From the NCBI RefSeq assembly GCF_019797745.1, contig NZ_VOSI01000002.1:1-64000 (forward strand): a stretch of DNA of 64,000 nt. The letters are read 5' to 3'. Each line of letters begins with the position of its first letter. The stretch's first letter is position 1. The stretch is from Edaphocola aurantiacus (GTDB lineage Bacteria > Bacteroidota > Bacteroidia > Chitinophagales > Chitinophagaceae). The position numbers were made by a program, and so were the translations under genes. Of this stretch, positions 42,113 through 52,500 are shown piece after piece. Under the pieces are notes generated by a model. The model did not search any database, was not told where the DNA came from, and saw only the letters and a list, made by a program, of their open reading frames with translations.

Positions 42113-42805
42113 ATGTTATTACAGGCTCAGCATTTATCTAAAAGCTATGGAACGCTGGAAGTATTGAAGGATGTTTCGCTCTCTATTGAGAAGGGAACAT
42201 TTGTGGCTATAGTTGGTCCATCCGGTGCGGGCAAAAGTACACTGCTGCATATCCTGGGCCTGCTGGACAATCCGGGTACAGGCTCTGTATCTATACTGAA
42301 TACGCCTTTAGAGCGCATGCCTTCCCGTAAGCAAGCGGCTTTTCGTAATAAGAATATTGGTTTTGTATTTCAGTCTCATCATTTACTTCCGGAATTTACA
42401 GCCCTGGAAAATGTAAGTATGCCTTTATGGATAAATGGCATGGCAAAGGAAAAAGCAATGGAAGAAGCCCGTATTGCATTGCAGCAAGTGGGCCTTTCGG
42501 AAAGGGTAGATCATAAGCCCAGTGCGCTTTCCGGCGGGGAACAACAAAGAGTGGCTATCGCACGAGCCATTGTACAGAAACCTGCAGTGATCTTTGCAGA
42601 TGAGCCTACGGGCAACCTGGATACGGCTACTGCGGCAGCGATTAACCAGTTATTCCTGGACCTTAAGGCACGCTACCAGCTTACCTTTGTCGTGGTTACA
42701 CACAATGAGCAACTGGCTGCACTGGCAGATCGTATACTGACGATGAAAGATGGACGCATTATCGCGGATAGTCTGGATACTGCACTGAAAACTACTTTGA
42801 ATTAG
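42113..42805 (+). CDS. lolD: LolD-like ABC transporter ATP-binding protein
   Basis: The 230-residue ATPase has Walker [10 protein letters not shown] near 38, the Q-loop in [17 protein letters not shown] near 87, signature LSGGEQQR near 140, Walker [10 protein letters not shown] near 158 and the switch His in VVVTHNEQ near 196. The MacB/LolD-type [12 protein letters not shown] segment supports a role in lipoprotein release or macrolide/peptide export (LolCDE-type). No permease gene is adjacent. Its 3' end overlaps the convergent kinase gene by 14 bases. Confidence 0.9.
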   Translation: MLLQAQHLSKSYGTLEVLKDVSLSIEKGTFVAIVGPSGAGKSTLLHILGLLDNPGTGSVSILNTPLERMPSRKQAAFRNKNIGFVFQSHHLLPEFTALENVSMPLWINGMAKEKAMEEARIALQQVGLSERVDHKPSALSGGEQQRVAIARAIVQKPAVIFADEPTGNLDTATAAAINQLFLDLKARYQLTFVVVTHNEQLAALADRILTMKDGRIIADSLDTALKTTLN

Positions 42806-43820
42806 TCCAGGTAAAGAGTCCGTTCTTTACAAACTGATAGGGATAAAATTGTCCTTTGAACCGCTCCAGTGCTTTTTGCACCGCATACTTGCTATTGCCC
42901 GGACAATAGAACACCATAAAGCCACCACCTCCGGCTCCGCTGATTTTACCTCCGGTAGCCCCGGCATCCAGTGCCGTTGCATAGATCTCATCTATGAGCG
43001 GGTTAGAAATGTCTTTAGCGGTTTGTTTCTTATGCTCAAACCCGAAATGCAGTATCTCCCCTATCGCATCAATATTCCCGATAAGCAGGGCTTCTTTCAT
43101 CATTATAGATTGCTCTTTCAGATGAGACATGGCTTCGATGGAGTCTGCTCTGCGCTCTGCAATATTTTTGCTTTGTGCGTCAATAATTTTCGCGGACACG
43201 CGGCTGGTTGAGGTATAAAACAGTAAGAGATTATTTTCGAGTTCGTGTATATGACTGGAACGCACCCGAAGAGGATTGACTATTACTTTATCGTCAGAAA
43301 AGAATTCCATATAATTGAAGCCTCCGAATGTAGCGGCATACTGATCTTGCTTACCACCGGACATTTTAAGGTCTTCTCTTTCGATACTATAGGCCAGGCG
43401 GGCAATTTCGTATTCACCCAGCGGCAATTTCAGCCATTCAATAAATGCTCCTAATATCGCAACCACGAGTGTAGAAGAGGTGCCTAAACCAGAACCTGCC
43501 GGTACATCGACAGAGGTGGTGAGGCGAAACCCGCTGCTTACCGGTCCGTAAGTCGCTACAATGCGGTTATAAATACCTTTAGCCAGATCTAAATAACCAT
43601 CAATGGGTAAGGCATCGGCCAGGGAATACTCTTTGTATTCATCCCGGTCTACTGCTTCAATAACAATAGTAGGCTCGTCGATGGGTTCTATAGAAGCATA
43701 GGCATAAAGGGAGATGGTTGTATTTAATATAGCACCTCCATAGAGATCACTATACGGACTTACATCGGTTCCACCACCGGCCAGGCCTATACGCAAGGGA
43801 GCTTTGCTTCTATATAACAT
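42792..43820 (-). CDS. GHMP kinase, HddA-like
   Basis: The 342-residue protein is a GHMP-family sugar kinase: N-terminal SKAPLRIGLAGGGTDVSPYSD, ATP-binding PAGSGLGTSSTLVVAIL near 107, and the C-terminal GKISGAGGGGFMVFYCPG near 290. The closest named relative I recall is D-glycero-D-manno-heptose 7-phosphate kinase (HddA), which feeds capsule or LPS heptose; the substrate here is inferred. It is convergent with the LolD-like gene, overlapping by 14 bases, with no room for a separate terminator between them. Confidence 0.87.
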   Translation of the reverse strand: MLYRSKAPLRIGLAGGGTDVSPYSDLYGGAILNTTISLYAYASIEPIDEPTIVIEAVDRDEYKEYSLADALPIDGYLDLAKGIYNRIVATYGPVSSGFRLTTSVDVPAGSGLGTSSTLVVAILGAFIEWLKLPLGEYEIARLAYSIEREDLKMSGGKQDQYAATFGGFNYMEFFSDDKVIVNPLRVRSSHIHELENNLLLFYTSTSRVSAKIIDAQSKNIAERRADSIEAMSHLKEQSIMMKEALLIGNIDAIGEILHFGFEHKKQTAKDISNPLIDEIYATALDAGATGGKISGAGGGGFMVFYCPGNSKYAVQKALERFKGQFYPYQFVKNGLFTWTNSK

Positions 43821-43845
43821 GTGAACGCTTACAAATTTTGAGCCA

Positions 43846-43853
43846 CAAATATA
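43846..43853 (-). promoter_or_regulatory. -7 box of the HddA-like kinase gene
   Basis: TATATTTG on the minus strand fits TAnnTTTG, 26 bases before the start codon at 43820; a well-spaced -33 element was not found. Confidence 0.45.
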
Positions 43854-43867
43854 TATATAAAAAACAA

Positions 43868-43889
43868 GTCGCTTCCAGGAGGAAGCGAC
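43868..43889 (-). terminator. Terminator of the Ala-rich lipoprotein gene
   Basis: GTCGCTTCC-agga-GGAAGCGAC (43868-43876, 43881-43889). On the minus strand it is followed by TTGTTTTTT. Confidence 0.85.
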
Positions 43890-43919
43890 CTTTTGTTTGT
43901 TTTTAGCTTTTTAACTAAA

Positions 43920-44261
43920 TTATTTTGCAGCTTTAGCAGCTTCAGCAGCTTTTTCAGCACCAGCTTTAACTTCGTGAGCAGCTTCTTTAGTTGCGTTAGC
44001 AGCAGCTTCAGTAGTTGCAGCAGCAGCGTTAGCAGCGTTAGTACCAGCAGCTTCAGTTGTAGCAGCAGCAGCGTTAGCAGTTGCAGCAGCAGCAGAATCT
44101 ACAGTAGTTGCAGCAGCTTCAGTAGCAGCAGCAGCTTGCTCAGTAGCAGCAGCAGCTGAATCAGCAGTTGCAGTAGCGTCAGTGTTAGCTTCGTTGTTAC
44201 CGCAAGATGCAGCGAATAAACCCATAGCGATAGCGAAAACGCCTAATTTTAATGATTTCAT
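43920..44261 (-). CDS. Small Ala-rich lipoprotein
   Basis: The 113-residue product starts at ATG 44261 (upstream frame lacks support). The signal peptide ends FAASC (lipid Cys near residue 20). The rest is almost entirely Ala with Thr, Glu, Asp and Lys in loose repeats (AAAATTEAA, TVDSAAAATANAA), probably a long amphipathic helix, ending in a Lys-rich segment KAGAEKAAEAAKAAK. Such Ala-rich helices occur in envelope spacer and LEA-like proteins; the role is unknown. The opposite strand carries a long Ser/Cys-rich open frame that is only a shadow of the Ala codons. Confidence 0.8.
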   Translation of the reverse strand: MKSLKLGVFAIAMGLFAASCGNNEANTDATATADSAAAATEQAAAATEAAATTVDSAAAATANAAAATTEAAGTNAANAAAATTEAAANATKEAAHEVKAGAEKAAEAAKAAK

Positions 44262-44309
44262 TTGTTTGTTTTTTAAAATTTTAAAATTGTGATTTTGAAT
44301 ATTAATGCG

Positions 44310-44317
44310 CAAAAGTA
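44310..44317 (-). promoter_or_regulatory. -7 box of the Ala-rich lipoprotein gene
   Basis: TACTTTTG on the minus strand fits TAnnTTTG, about 49 bases before the start codon; -33 element not clear. Confidence 0.45.
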
Positions 44318-44532
44318 AAAAAGGTAACCCAACTTTCGAAAAATTTTTAAAAATATTTTTTGAACGGCTTTTTGGGTTACTTTTTGGCAATTTCAGCATT
44401 AAGTAAATGAATAGTATTAGTTAACTTAGCATACGTTTAAACAGGCCTGTACATGTTCCTGAATAGCCAAAAGGTAATTAGTATATATTCTAACATAGGC
44501 GGGAAGGCATCATTTACAGAATAAAAGAACAA

Positions 44533-45123
44533 TTGCTGGTGAGTAAAACAAGTATTTATAGTGATAGCGAACTGATAGAAGGATTATCCCGCAACAACAG
44601 CCAGGCTATCCGGGAAATATACCGTTTGTATCAGTCTATGCTGACCAAATGGATCGTGACCAGGGGCGGTGCTGAAAATGATGCATATGATATCTTCCAG
44701 GAAGGATTGATGGTATTATATGAAAAGGCGCAAAAACCGGAATTTGCCCTTACCTGTAAATTAAGTACTTATTTATTTGCAGTATGTAAGCGGCTCTGGT
44801 TTAAAAAACTGGAAGCTTCCAGCCAGGTGTCTTTTCTGCAGGAGATAGAAGATGAGGATGATAATGATATGGAGGCGCAGTACCACGACGATGTGTCCCA
44901 CCACCTGGAGAAAGAGGTCAACTTCCAGCTACTGGAAAATGCAATGAGCCAGTTAGGTGAGCCTTGTAACGGACTGCTGAAGGCCTTCTACCTGGAGGAA
45001 AAGAACATGCAGGATATAGCAAAGCAATTTGGCTATACTAATGCAGAAAATGCCAAAACACAGAAGTACAAATGCCTGAACCGGCTGAAAAAACTATTTT
45101 TTTCGTCTAGAAAGACAACATAA
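44533..45123 (+). CDS. ECF-type RNA polymerase sigma factor
   Basis: The 196-residue protein is a small sigma-70 family member: region 2 (about 12-85) with SDSELIEGLSRNNSQAIREIYRLY and the core-binding DAYDIFQEGLMVLYEKAQ, and region 4 (about 130-190) with MQDIAKQFGYTNAENAKTQKYKCLNRLKKL, a helix-turn-helix. It begins with a non-ATG codon (TTG 44533 or GTG 44539), as there is no ATG before region 2. An acidic linker (EDEDDNDMEAQYHDD, about 112-126) separates the two regions. Eleven bases after it a membrane-bound trypsin-like protease begins, which suggests a signalling pair. Target promoters are unknown. Confidence 0.9.
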   Translation: MLVSKTSIYSDSELIEGLSRNNSQAIREIYRLYQSMLTKWIVTRGGAENDAYDIFQEGLMVLYEKAQKPEFALTCKLSTYLFAVCKRLWFKKLEASSQVSFLQEIEDEDDNDMEAQYHDDVSHHLEKEVNFQLLENAMSQLGEPCNGLLKAFYLEEKNMQDIAKQFGYTNAENAKTQKYKCLNRLKKLFFSSRKTT

Positions 45124-45134
45124 TATTTAAGAAG

Positions 45135-46232
45135 ATGATTCATTTATTAAACATAGAAGAGTGGGCTGAGCGATATAAGGACGGAGATCTCAGTACAGCA
45201 GAGATCAAAGCACTGCATACTGCTCTGGATGAGGATAAGGTGTTAAATGCATCTTTTCAGCAGGCGCTGCAATTGCAGGTACTGCTGTCAGAAAAGAAAT
45301 CGGCTGCTGCCATCCGTGAAAGCCTGAAACGTGCAGCTGCGGAACATAAAAAACTGGCTGCCGGTACTCCGGCTCCGGCTATGCAGATAAAAACATCGTT
45401 TTCTGCACGCTTACGCCGCTACTGGAAGCCTTTGTCTGCCGCTGCAGTCATTGCGCTGTTCTCCTCTCTGCTGACATATACCTTTACGAGAGATAACCGC
45501 CAGGATCAAAACCAATATACTCAATTACAGAAAGATATCGCTTCTCTGAAACATTCTCAGAACCAGATTATCAGCAATATGAACAAAAAAGGTAGCGGTA
45601 CCCATATCGACTACCCGGGAGATTACAGCGGTTCCGGCTTTGCCATTACCAATGACGGACTGGTTGCGACCAATTATCACGTTGTGGAAGGTGCGGACTC
45701 TGTTTTTGTACAGTTGAATGATGGGAGTTATTACAGAGCCAATATCCTGACTGCCAATCCGCAATCTGATCTGGCTATCCTGAAAATTACGGATAAAGAT
45801 TTTGTGTTCGGTAAAGCATTACCTTATATGATCTCTAAAAATCCTTCTGCTTTAGGTCAAAAGATCTTCAGTATCGGCTATCCTCAGGACAATGTAGTGT
45901 ATAACGAAGGTTATATCAGCAGTGAGCACGGCTATAACGGAGATACAGCATCTTATCAGCTGGAGATTACGGCTAATCCGGGCCAGAGTGGTGCCCCTAT
46001 CCTGGATAACAACGGGAATATAGTAGGTATCATCACCGGTAAGAAAACCAATACCAATGGTACAACCTATGCGGTGCATGCCAATGAATTGCTGGCGATG
46101 ATCAATAACCTGAACAACCTGACCAAGGATCAGAAGATCAACCTGAATACCAAAAATCGCTTAAGCAGCAGCAGACCAGACCAGATCAAGGTACTGAGAG
46201 ATTATGTCTGCGCCGTGAGGGTCTACAAATAA
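45135..46232 (+). CDS. Membrane-anchored S1C trypsin-like protease with anti-sigma-like N-terminus
   Basis: The 365-residue protein has a cytoplasmic N-terminal region (about 1-95, LNIEEWAERYKDGDLSTAE) resembling the helical N-terminus of anti-sigma factors, one membrane segment (about 100-116), a coiled linker, and a periplasmic trypsin-like domain (about 165-330). The triad is visible: His in ATNYHVVEG (about 182), Asp in PQSDLAILKI (about 212) and Ser in NPGQSGAPIL (about 285). There is no PDZ domain, so it is simpler than DegP/DegS. Directly following the ECF sigma gene, it may hold the sigma factor at the membrane and sense envelope stress. The architecture is seen; the anti-sigma role is inferred. 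It is convergent with the small gene at 46236. Confidence 0.87.
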   Translation: MIHLLNIEEWAERYKDGDLSTAEIKALHTALDEDKVLNASFQQALQLQVLLSEKKSAAAIRESLKRAAAEHKKLAAGTPAPAMQIKTSFSARLRRYWKPLSAAAVIALFSSLLTYTFTRDNRQDQNQYTQLQKDIASLKHSQNQIISNMNKKGSGTHIDYPGDYSGSGFAITNDGLVATNYHVVEGADSVFVQLNDGSYYRANILTANPQSDLAILKITDKDFVFGKALPYMISKNPSALGQKIFSIGYPQDNVVYNEGYISSEHGYNGDTASYQLEITANPGQSGAPILDNNGNIVGIITGKKTNTNGTTYAVHANELLAMINNLNNLTKDQKINLNTKNRLSSSRPDQIKVLRDYVCAVRVYK

Positions 46233-46235
46233 TGA

Positions 46236-46568
46236 TTACCAGGCCAGATCATCGTCCGGCTTAGGTGTCTTGAAATTTTTACGGGAATCCATTTTTTCCA
46301 GTTGCCGCTCTACAATAAGGGCGGCAATTTTTTGTGCTATATTTTCATGGCCAAAGGCTTCTTTAATCCTTTCTTCCGCGACATCAAGCCGGTACAGTTT
46401 TGAAAAAAGCTCCTCTGTATTATGATCCAGCATATACTGCACTTTACCTGACAACATATTGATGAAGTCCTCCAAAGTAATTTCCGGGATGCGCTCTAAA
46501 TCGAATGCGTCCAATATCAGTTTATTGGACGCATACCATTGTTCATTATTTTGTTGTTCCTGATTCAT
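46236..46568 (-). CDS. Conserved hypothetical protein downstream of sprA
   Basis: The 110-residue acidic, helical protein contains EITLEDFINMLSGKVQYMLDHN, EELFSKLYRLDVAEERIKEAF and IAALIVERQLEKMDSRKNF; no signal peptide or membrane segment. It starts nine bases after sprA on the same strand, so it is probably co-transcribed with it. I do not recognise a named family. It ends only three bases from the end of the convergent protease gene. A cytoplasmic role linked to gliding or T9SS is possible only by context. Confidence 0.8.
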   Translation of the reverse strand: MNQEQQNNEQWYASNKLILDAFDLERIPEITLEDFINMLSGKVQYMLDHNTEELFSKLYRLDVAEERIKEAFGHENIAQKIAALIVERQLEKMDSRKNFKTPKPDDDLAW

Positions 46569-46577
46569 ATTGTGCCC

Positions 46578-49500
46578 CTATTGGCCTGCAAAAGTAAAGG
46601 TCAGTTTCAGGCCGCCTTTTGTACTGCTAAGCGGGAAGGAGGTATTCACATAAGGTTTGCTTTGTCTCCTGTCGAAATAAAACTGCAGTTGCAGGTTATC
46701 ATTAATGATATAATCTATCGTAGGTGTGATACCGATTACGTTCTGTCCCATTGTTGCACGGTTTTCATTTTGTGCCATATAGGTATTGGAGGTAAGGTCA
46801 TCACGGTACGAGAAGTCAAACTTAATATTCAGATCATTCTTCAGGCGTTTGGTTCCGAAAAAGCTGAATGGCAATACCAGGCCGCGAATACGATATCCTA
46901 ATCCGACAATCCATTCGGTAGAGCGGGTTTCGCTTACCTGGTAATCGATCAGGCTCAGGCTCACAATTCGGGAACGGTTATAATCTACTCTTAAAGTAAG
47001 GTCATTTTTAAACGCAGCATTAAAGCCCATGAGTGGTCCGAATGTTTCGGTAATGGTCATATTCGGCACCTGGAAGAATGGTACGTAGTTATTGGAATTG
47101 GAATCAATAAATGATGGGAAACCTACGCCCAGCAAATCTCTGTAGTACAGGGAATTTGCAAAAGAGTTCATCATCATTTTACCGGTATAGGAATGGTTCA
47201 GCGTGAAGGTGTTTAATATATCGCTCAGAGGCGCAACATTAGACAGCCCGGTATAAGTCAGTTTCCAGTTCGGCATAGGGAAATAGAAACGGAACGGATT
47301 GCTCTTCACATTATTATAATCATATACCAGCAATGGTACTGCTCTCGGATCTCTTCCTGAATAGGCCGCAATAAATGCCGGTATAAGTACATCCTGGGCA
47401 AAGCCGGTATACCCTTTGGTATAGTTAGGATTATTAGGATCTGCTGTACCGTTTGTGTATGGATTCACATTGCCCAGTCGCTGAGAAATGATCTCGCGGT
47501 TGGCCATAAAATCACGATAGGTACTGGAGAGTTCACCTGCTTTTCCATTCTGGAATAAGGTTTTCACCCCGATATAGGAAACGTTGAACGAACCGGTATA
47601 ATAAGGATTAAGGCGCTCATATTCTCCGCTCGCATCATTAAATTTATTAATCTCAGACTGATTGCGGGTAAAGTTGCTGGACCAGTTCAGATCGATACGC
47701 AGATCCGGTACAGGCTCCAGTGCTGCACGCAGGCTATACGATTGAGTATACATCTGCTGATACATACCATTGAACAAACTATCTGATGACAGGTTTCCTT
47801 TACGCATTTGCTCATCCAGCCAGTATCTTGAAGGCTGATATCCGAATGCAAAATCCAGTCCGTTGGCATTATTGCGCATATTGGCACCCAGATAGTTTGT
47901 ACTGTCCATATAACCTGGCAGTATGGTACCCATGTTCTCGGTATAGTCAAAATTGACGCGTTTCAGCATAGTGGCCAGTCGCACAAAGAATTTCTCGCCA
48001 TTGCTTACTTCCGGCAGGATGTTTTGTTTCGCTTTACGCCATGTAACCATCGCCTGTCTGTATCGCTGACGTTCTGCTTTACGCATTTTCTTCAGCTCTT
48101 GTCCAACTTGGGCCAGGCTCATGCTATCACTTCCTTTTACATCTTTTGCGGTAAAGGTTTTCCTTTCCGGTTTAGGTGGGATGCGGCTTGTTTTCTTCTC
48201 TTTCTCATCTTTCTCCTGCTGTCCATCTTTAGGTAATTTACCTCCTGGTCCTCCGGTAGGAGAGAAACGCTCCATGGAGCCTGCAGAACTAACGCTGTTT
48301 TTATCTTTATCCTTAAAGGCATTGGTCTTTGCATTTTTCAGCACACCGTTAGTCGGACGGTTAATGGCTTTCAGGTATCGGTTTTTATTATACAGCTGAC
48401 TGAAGTTCAGTTCTCCGGTTATTTGTTTCAGCTGGGTATTGGTGATCACATTACCCTGACTGCGTGCGAGCAGTGATGCTGCTGTCCAGTCATAGGTAGC
48501 ATTATACACAACATTCGCAGTAGTCCAGTCCAGGAACGGGAACTTCTTGGTCGGAATGGTATAGGTTACATCGAACTTCTGGCTGAAATAAGTGTTACGA
48601 CCAAAGTCCAGCAGCCTGTCATAAAGACTATCTCTTTTGGATGCTGTATTGATTCTGCCATATGGCTCATCAATACGCGAGATATTAGTTGCCTGGTAAT
48701 TTACAGACAGCGAACGGGTTAGATCCCATTGCATATTGTAATTACGATTCCAGACAAAGTTTTTATAATAATATGCCGGCATTTCATAACCAGCCGCATC
48801 TACGTCTCTCAGGATCGTCTCGGTGAAGGTACGTTCCAGGTTGTTGCGGAAAGAGAATGTCTTTGGCAGGTAATTAATATTAAAGTCCTTGATAAAGGTC
48901 AGCCAGGGAGATTTGGATTTGATCCTTTTCTTAAATGGTTCAAACGGTTTAGTGGTTACACTATAGGTATAGCCTAATGCCAGTTTCTGATCGGTATAGT
49001 CATTGCCCTGAATCAGAGAATTACGGCTAAACTGTCGCAGGTATGAGTAGCTCAGATCAAAATTCTGCGCACTCCATGGCATAATCTTTTTCTGTTTAGA
49101 AGGATTACCCAAAATACGCATGTTGTTGATGTTAAAGCTGGTAATCGCATTAAAATCCTGCGCTGCCTGTAATACCGCTTTACGCTCCGCGCCGGTCAGT
49201 CCACGCATCTTGTCGGTCAGTGTTATGTCCACATCATAAGGGTCATACTCCGGATTGCTCACAGACTGATTATAACCAACAAACACCGGTAATTGCACAC
49301 CCCAGTTTTTAGGCATGATCTTACCCAGGTTCAGGTTGGCATTACCCTGATACTGGTAATAGTTATCTCTTGAACGGTCATTTACCCTCTGGTCGATACT
49401 ACCATAACCCTGTGTATGCATGGTACCGGCTACATTGACTGTACCAAAGTCGGCCAGTTGTACATTGACCTGCCCTGATGCCGCATAAGCAGCTTTTTCA

Positions 49501-52500
49501 TCCAGGCCTACATTCCTCAATTCATCGAACCATACTTCGGTACATTTAGGCAGCCCGTCATCGGCTGGTGTTTGCGGAGTCTTTTTCGGATTCAGCACAC
49601 CCAGCATAATATTTTTCACCTCCCCGATGTTCGGGTTACCGATGATGCGGATCATACGGCCATTACGGTCTGTTCCGTCATACAGATTGGCAACCGGGAA
49701 GTTATCTTTATTTCTTTTTGATTTCAGGTCTACAAGATCCTGCAATACAATATGAAGGTTATTCTGCTCCGGCCAAACGGTTTCCGCAGTTTGGGTACCA
49801 TCAGGACTGGTAATCTTCAGCGGCACCTGGTATTCGTAATAGTTACGTACAAAGTCAGAGCCGATACGGATATAGGCTACCAGGTCACCATCATTTACCG
49901 GAGACTGATCGGGAACTGATTCTGCGTGAATGAACATTTTCAGTTCTTTATATTGACGCATGTCTGTTCCTACTTCTTTAAATACGGCACGGGAATCACC
50001 ATCTTTAAGATTACAGATCTGAACGGAAAGTGATTGCTCATCGGCATTGAACTGCTGACCGGTAGTCGCTACCTGTTGCTGTTTCAGGATGCCAGGAGGC
50101 ATCACATATCTAACCGGTTTTCTGGAGCTGTTCTGATCTACACTTACAGTCGTGAGACCGAAAGGTGTACCCAGGATATCGTCTTCTGTCAAAGGTTCTC
50201 CTGGATTAACCAGAGAGAAATTGTATTTTCTCCAGATACTTCTGTCTAACTGTAATTGTGCAAAACGCATCACCACGCTATCTTCGAAGCCATTCAGGAA
50301 CATTCTGATGAAACGGATAGAACGGAAATCGCTGATACCACCCACTTTAGCAGAGAATCTCCTGATTGGAATTTTAAACTGATACCAGGTATTATCTGTA
50401 ATTCTGCCATCTGGCAGTTTAATACCGGTTGCCACTGTTTTATCTACCAGGAATTCGGTAACCCCAACCTGCATGTTCGGTTCTATCTTTACACGATACT
50501 GGTAGTAAGCCTCTGTTTCGTTCAGAGAGTTATCTCTGTTGATGTCTTCTGACTCAGGAATAGAACTACCCGCAGTTTCTGTTGCATTGGTTCCGGAAAG
50601 AATAGGCGCATTACCGTGAGGGTTATTGAAATAACGATAACGCTGCAGAATTGTTCCATTTGAGGCATCATAACTTCCATCATAAAAATGCTTGAAGTCA
50701 TCTGATGCAGGGTCCAGTGCTAATTTCTGATACGCAGGTGACGTTTCTCCCAACAGCGTTTTCATCTGGCCCAGGAAAGTATTGAAGAATGTCTGCTCAT
50801 CTGCATTATCCATTTCATCATATCCCACATCCTGCACTGCTCTCGCACCTTCCTGCTGATCAAATGCACGCACCAGCTGCTGCTGGAATTTAGGCACTTT
50901 ACCCCATACCGTCTGATCCATTTTAGTAGGATCAACAGGATATGGCACACCGTTTTCAAAAGAAAGACGGGAATCTTTCAGTACATCTTCCGATACATTA
51001 CCCAGGTTGAAGTAAAGGTAACCACCTCTGCTGTTCTGTTTGTACATATACGGATCCAGTACCCAGAAGGTAATGTACTCTACATTGCTTTGTTCGAAAT
51101 CACTTTGCTCAATTGCTCTCTGAATACCTCCCCAGCGGGCTGTCGGATTCAGCAGATTACCTGTAGCAGGGTCAACATTAGCAGGATCAAAGTTGTACGG
51201 ACCACGCACTTTAGGGTTAAAGTTCAGGTCGAAAGTTGATTGTACACTTTGTGTAGTGATCACTGATTTTTTAGGAAATACCTCTGCCTGAGGAATTTGT
51301 CTCCAGTAATCCTGCAGGGTGGTATCATTACGCACACTTTGCGGCACGGAGGCTCCGCCACCATTAAGTGTCGGTTCGATATTATACCAGGCCAGGTTAG
51401 CCCTGTTATAGCCTATACGCAGATCGTTAGACATGCTGGCTTCAGGAAATAATATATTATTTGCCGGTCCTGTTGCTTCAAATGGAATGCTGGAAAGTGT
51501 CCAGTTATTGATCGGGTAGCGCAGGTCATAAGAAGTTGCAGCCCCTTCAAAGTCATCCACGAAAACCGTACCACCTTCATCTCCGGCAATACCGTTGATA
51601 AACTTGGAGTGGCCGGGCAGGATACCTGCAACCTCAGCACTGGCTGAGATTAAGGATGGTGCTGAAGTACTGTAGAATGGTAATATTTTGTCCAATGCCC
51701 TGGTTAAACCCGGCATTTCGGACTGGTAGTTCATATCCGCACCCAGTACAGTATTCTTAATAGGGTCGTACCCACTGATTACCTTTTGGGTATACGGGCG
51801 CTCTGTGAGGCGCATGTACGTTGCCCCCAGGGTAAGTTTATCATTGGCATAATAATCCAGCCGGGTACCCATAAAGTTCTGCATGGTCTGTCCGAAAGCT
51901 GCATTGTCTTCATAGGCAATGTTGATCGGCACACCTGAATTCAGGATACCGGTATTCAGGATTTTCACCACACCCATATTATAGTCTACCTGAAAATCGG
52001 TGCCTTCCTGTAATTTTTGTCCGCCGGCAGTTACGGTAACAGAGCCTTGCGGAATATTGAATCCATTAAGGCGTATTTCGGCTCCGCCACCTGTACTCTG
52101 GTATTCACCCGTAATCAGGAAACGGTTATTTTGCTGCTGTTGTAAGGCAACTGTCTTGGTAGAATCGTACAGAATCTGATACAGGTACTTTTGTTCCAGG
52201 TTAGGATCATTGCCCAAAGCGGGTTTCAGATCATTACCAAATGGTTGCAGTACAGGGAATATTACTTTACCCTGTTGTGCATTAATGGTAATCCCATCTA
52301 CATAATCAAACACCCCATCTGGTCCGGGATCGTTCTGTGCATTGAGGCGATCCAGGTTCAGCAGGCTGATCAATGGTACACCTGCCTGAGGCCCTTCGGG
52401 CAGGAAGCGTTTATTACCACCACCCGGATCTTCGTACACTACATTCAGGCGGAATTTATCTTTACTGATATTGATTCCCTGTAAGGCATACACATTCTTC

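Noticed and set aside
43893-44159. Ser/Cys-rich open frame opposite the Ala-rich lipoprotein
   Set aside because: It is the antisense reading of GCA/GCT alanine repeats and has no other support.
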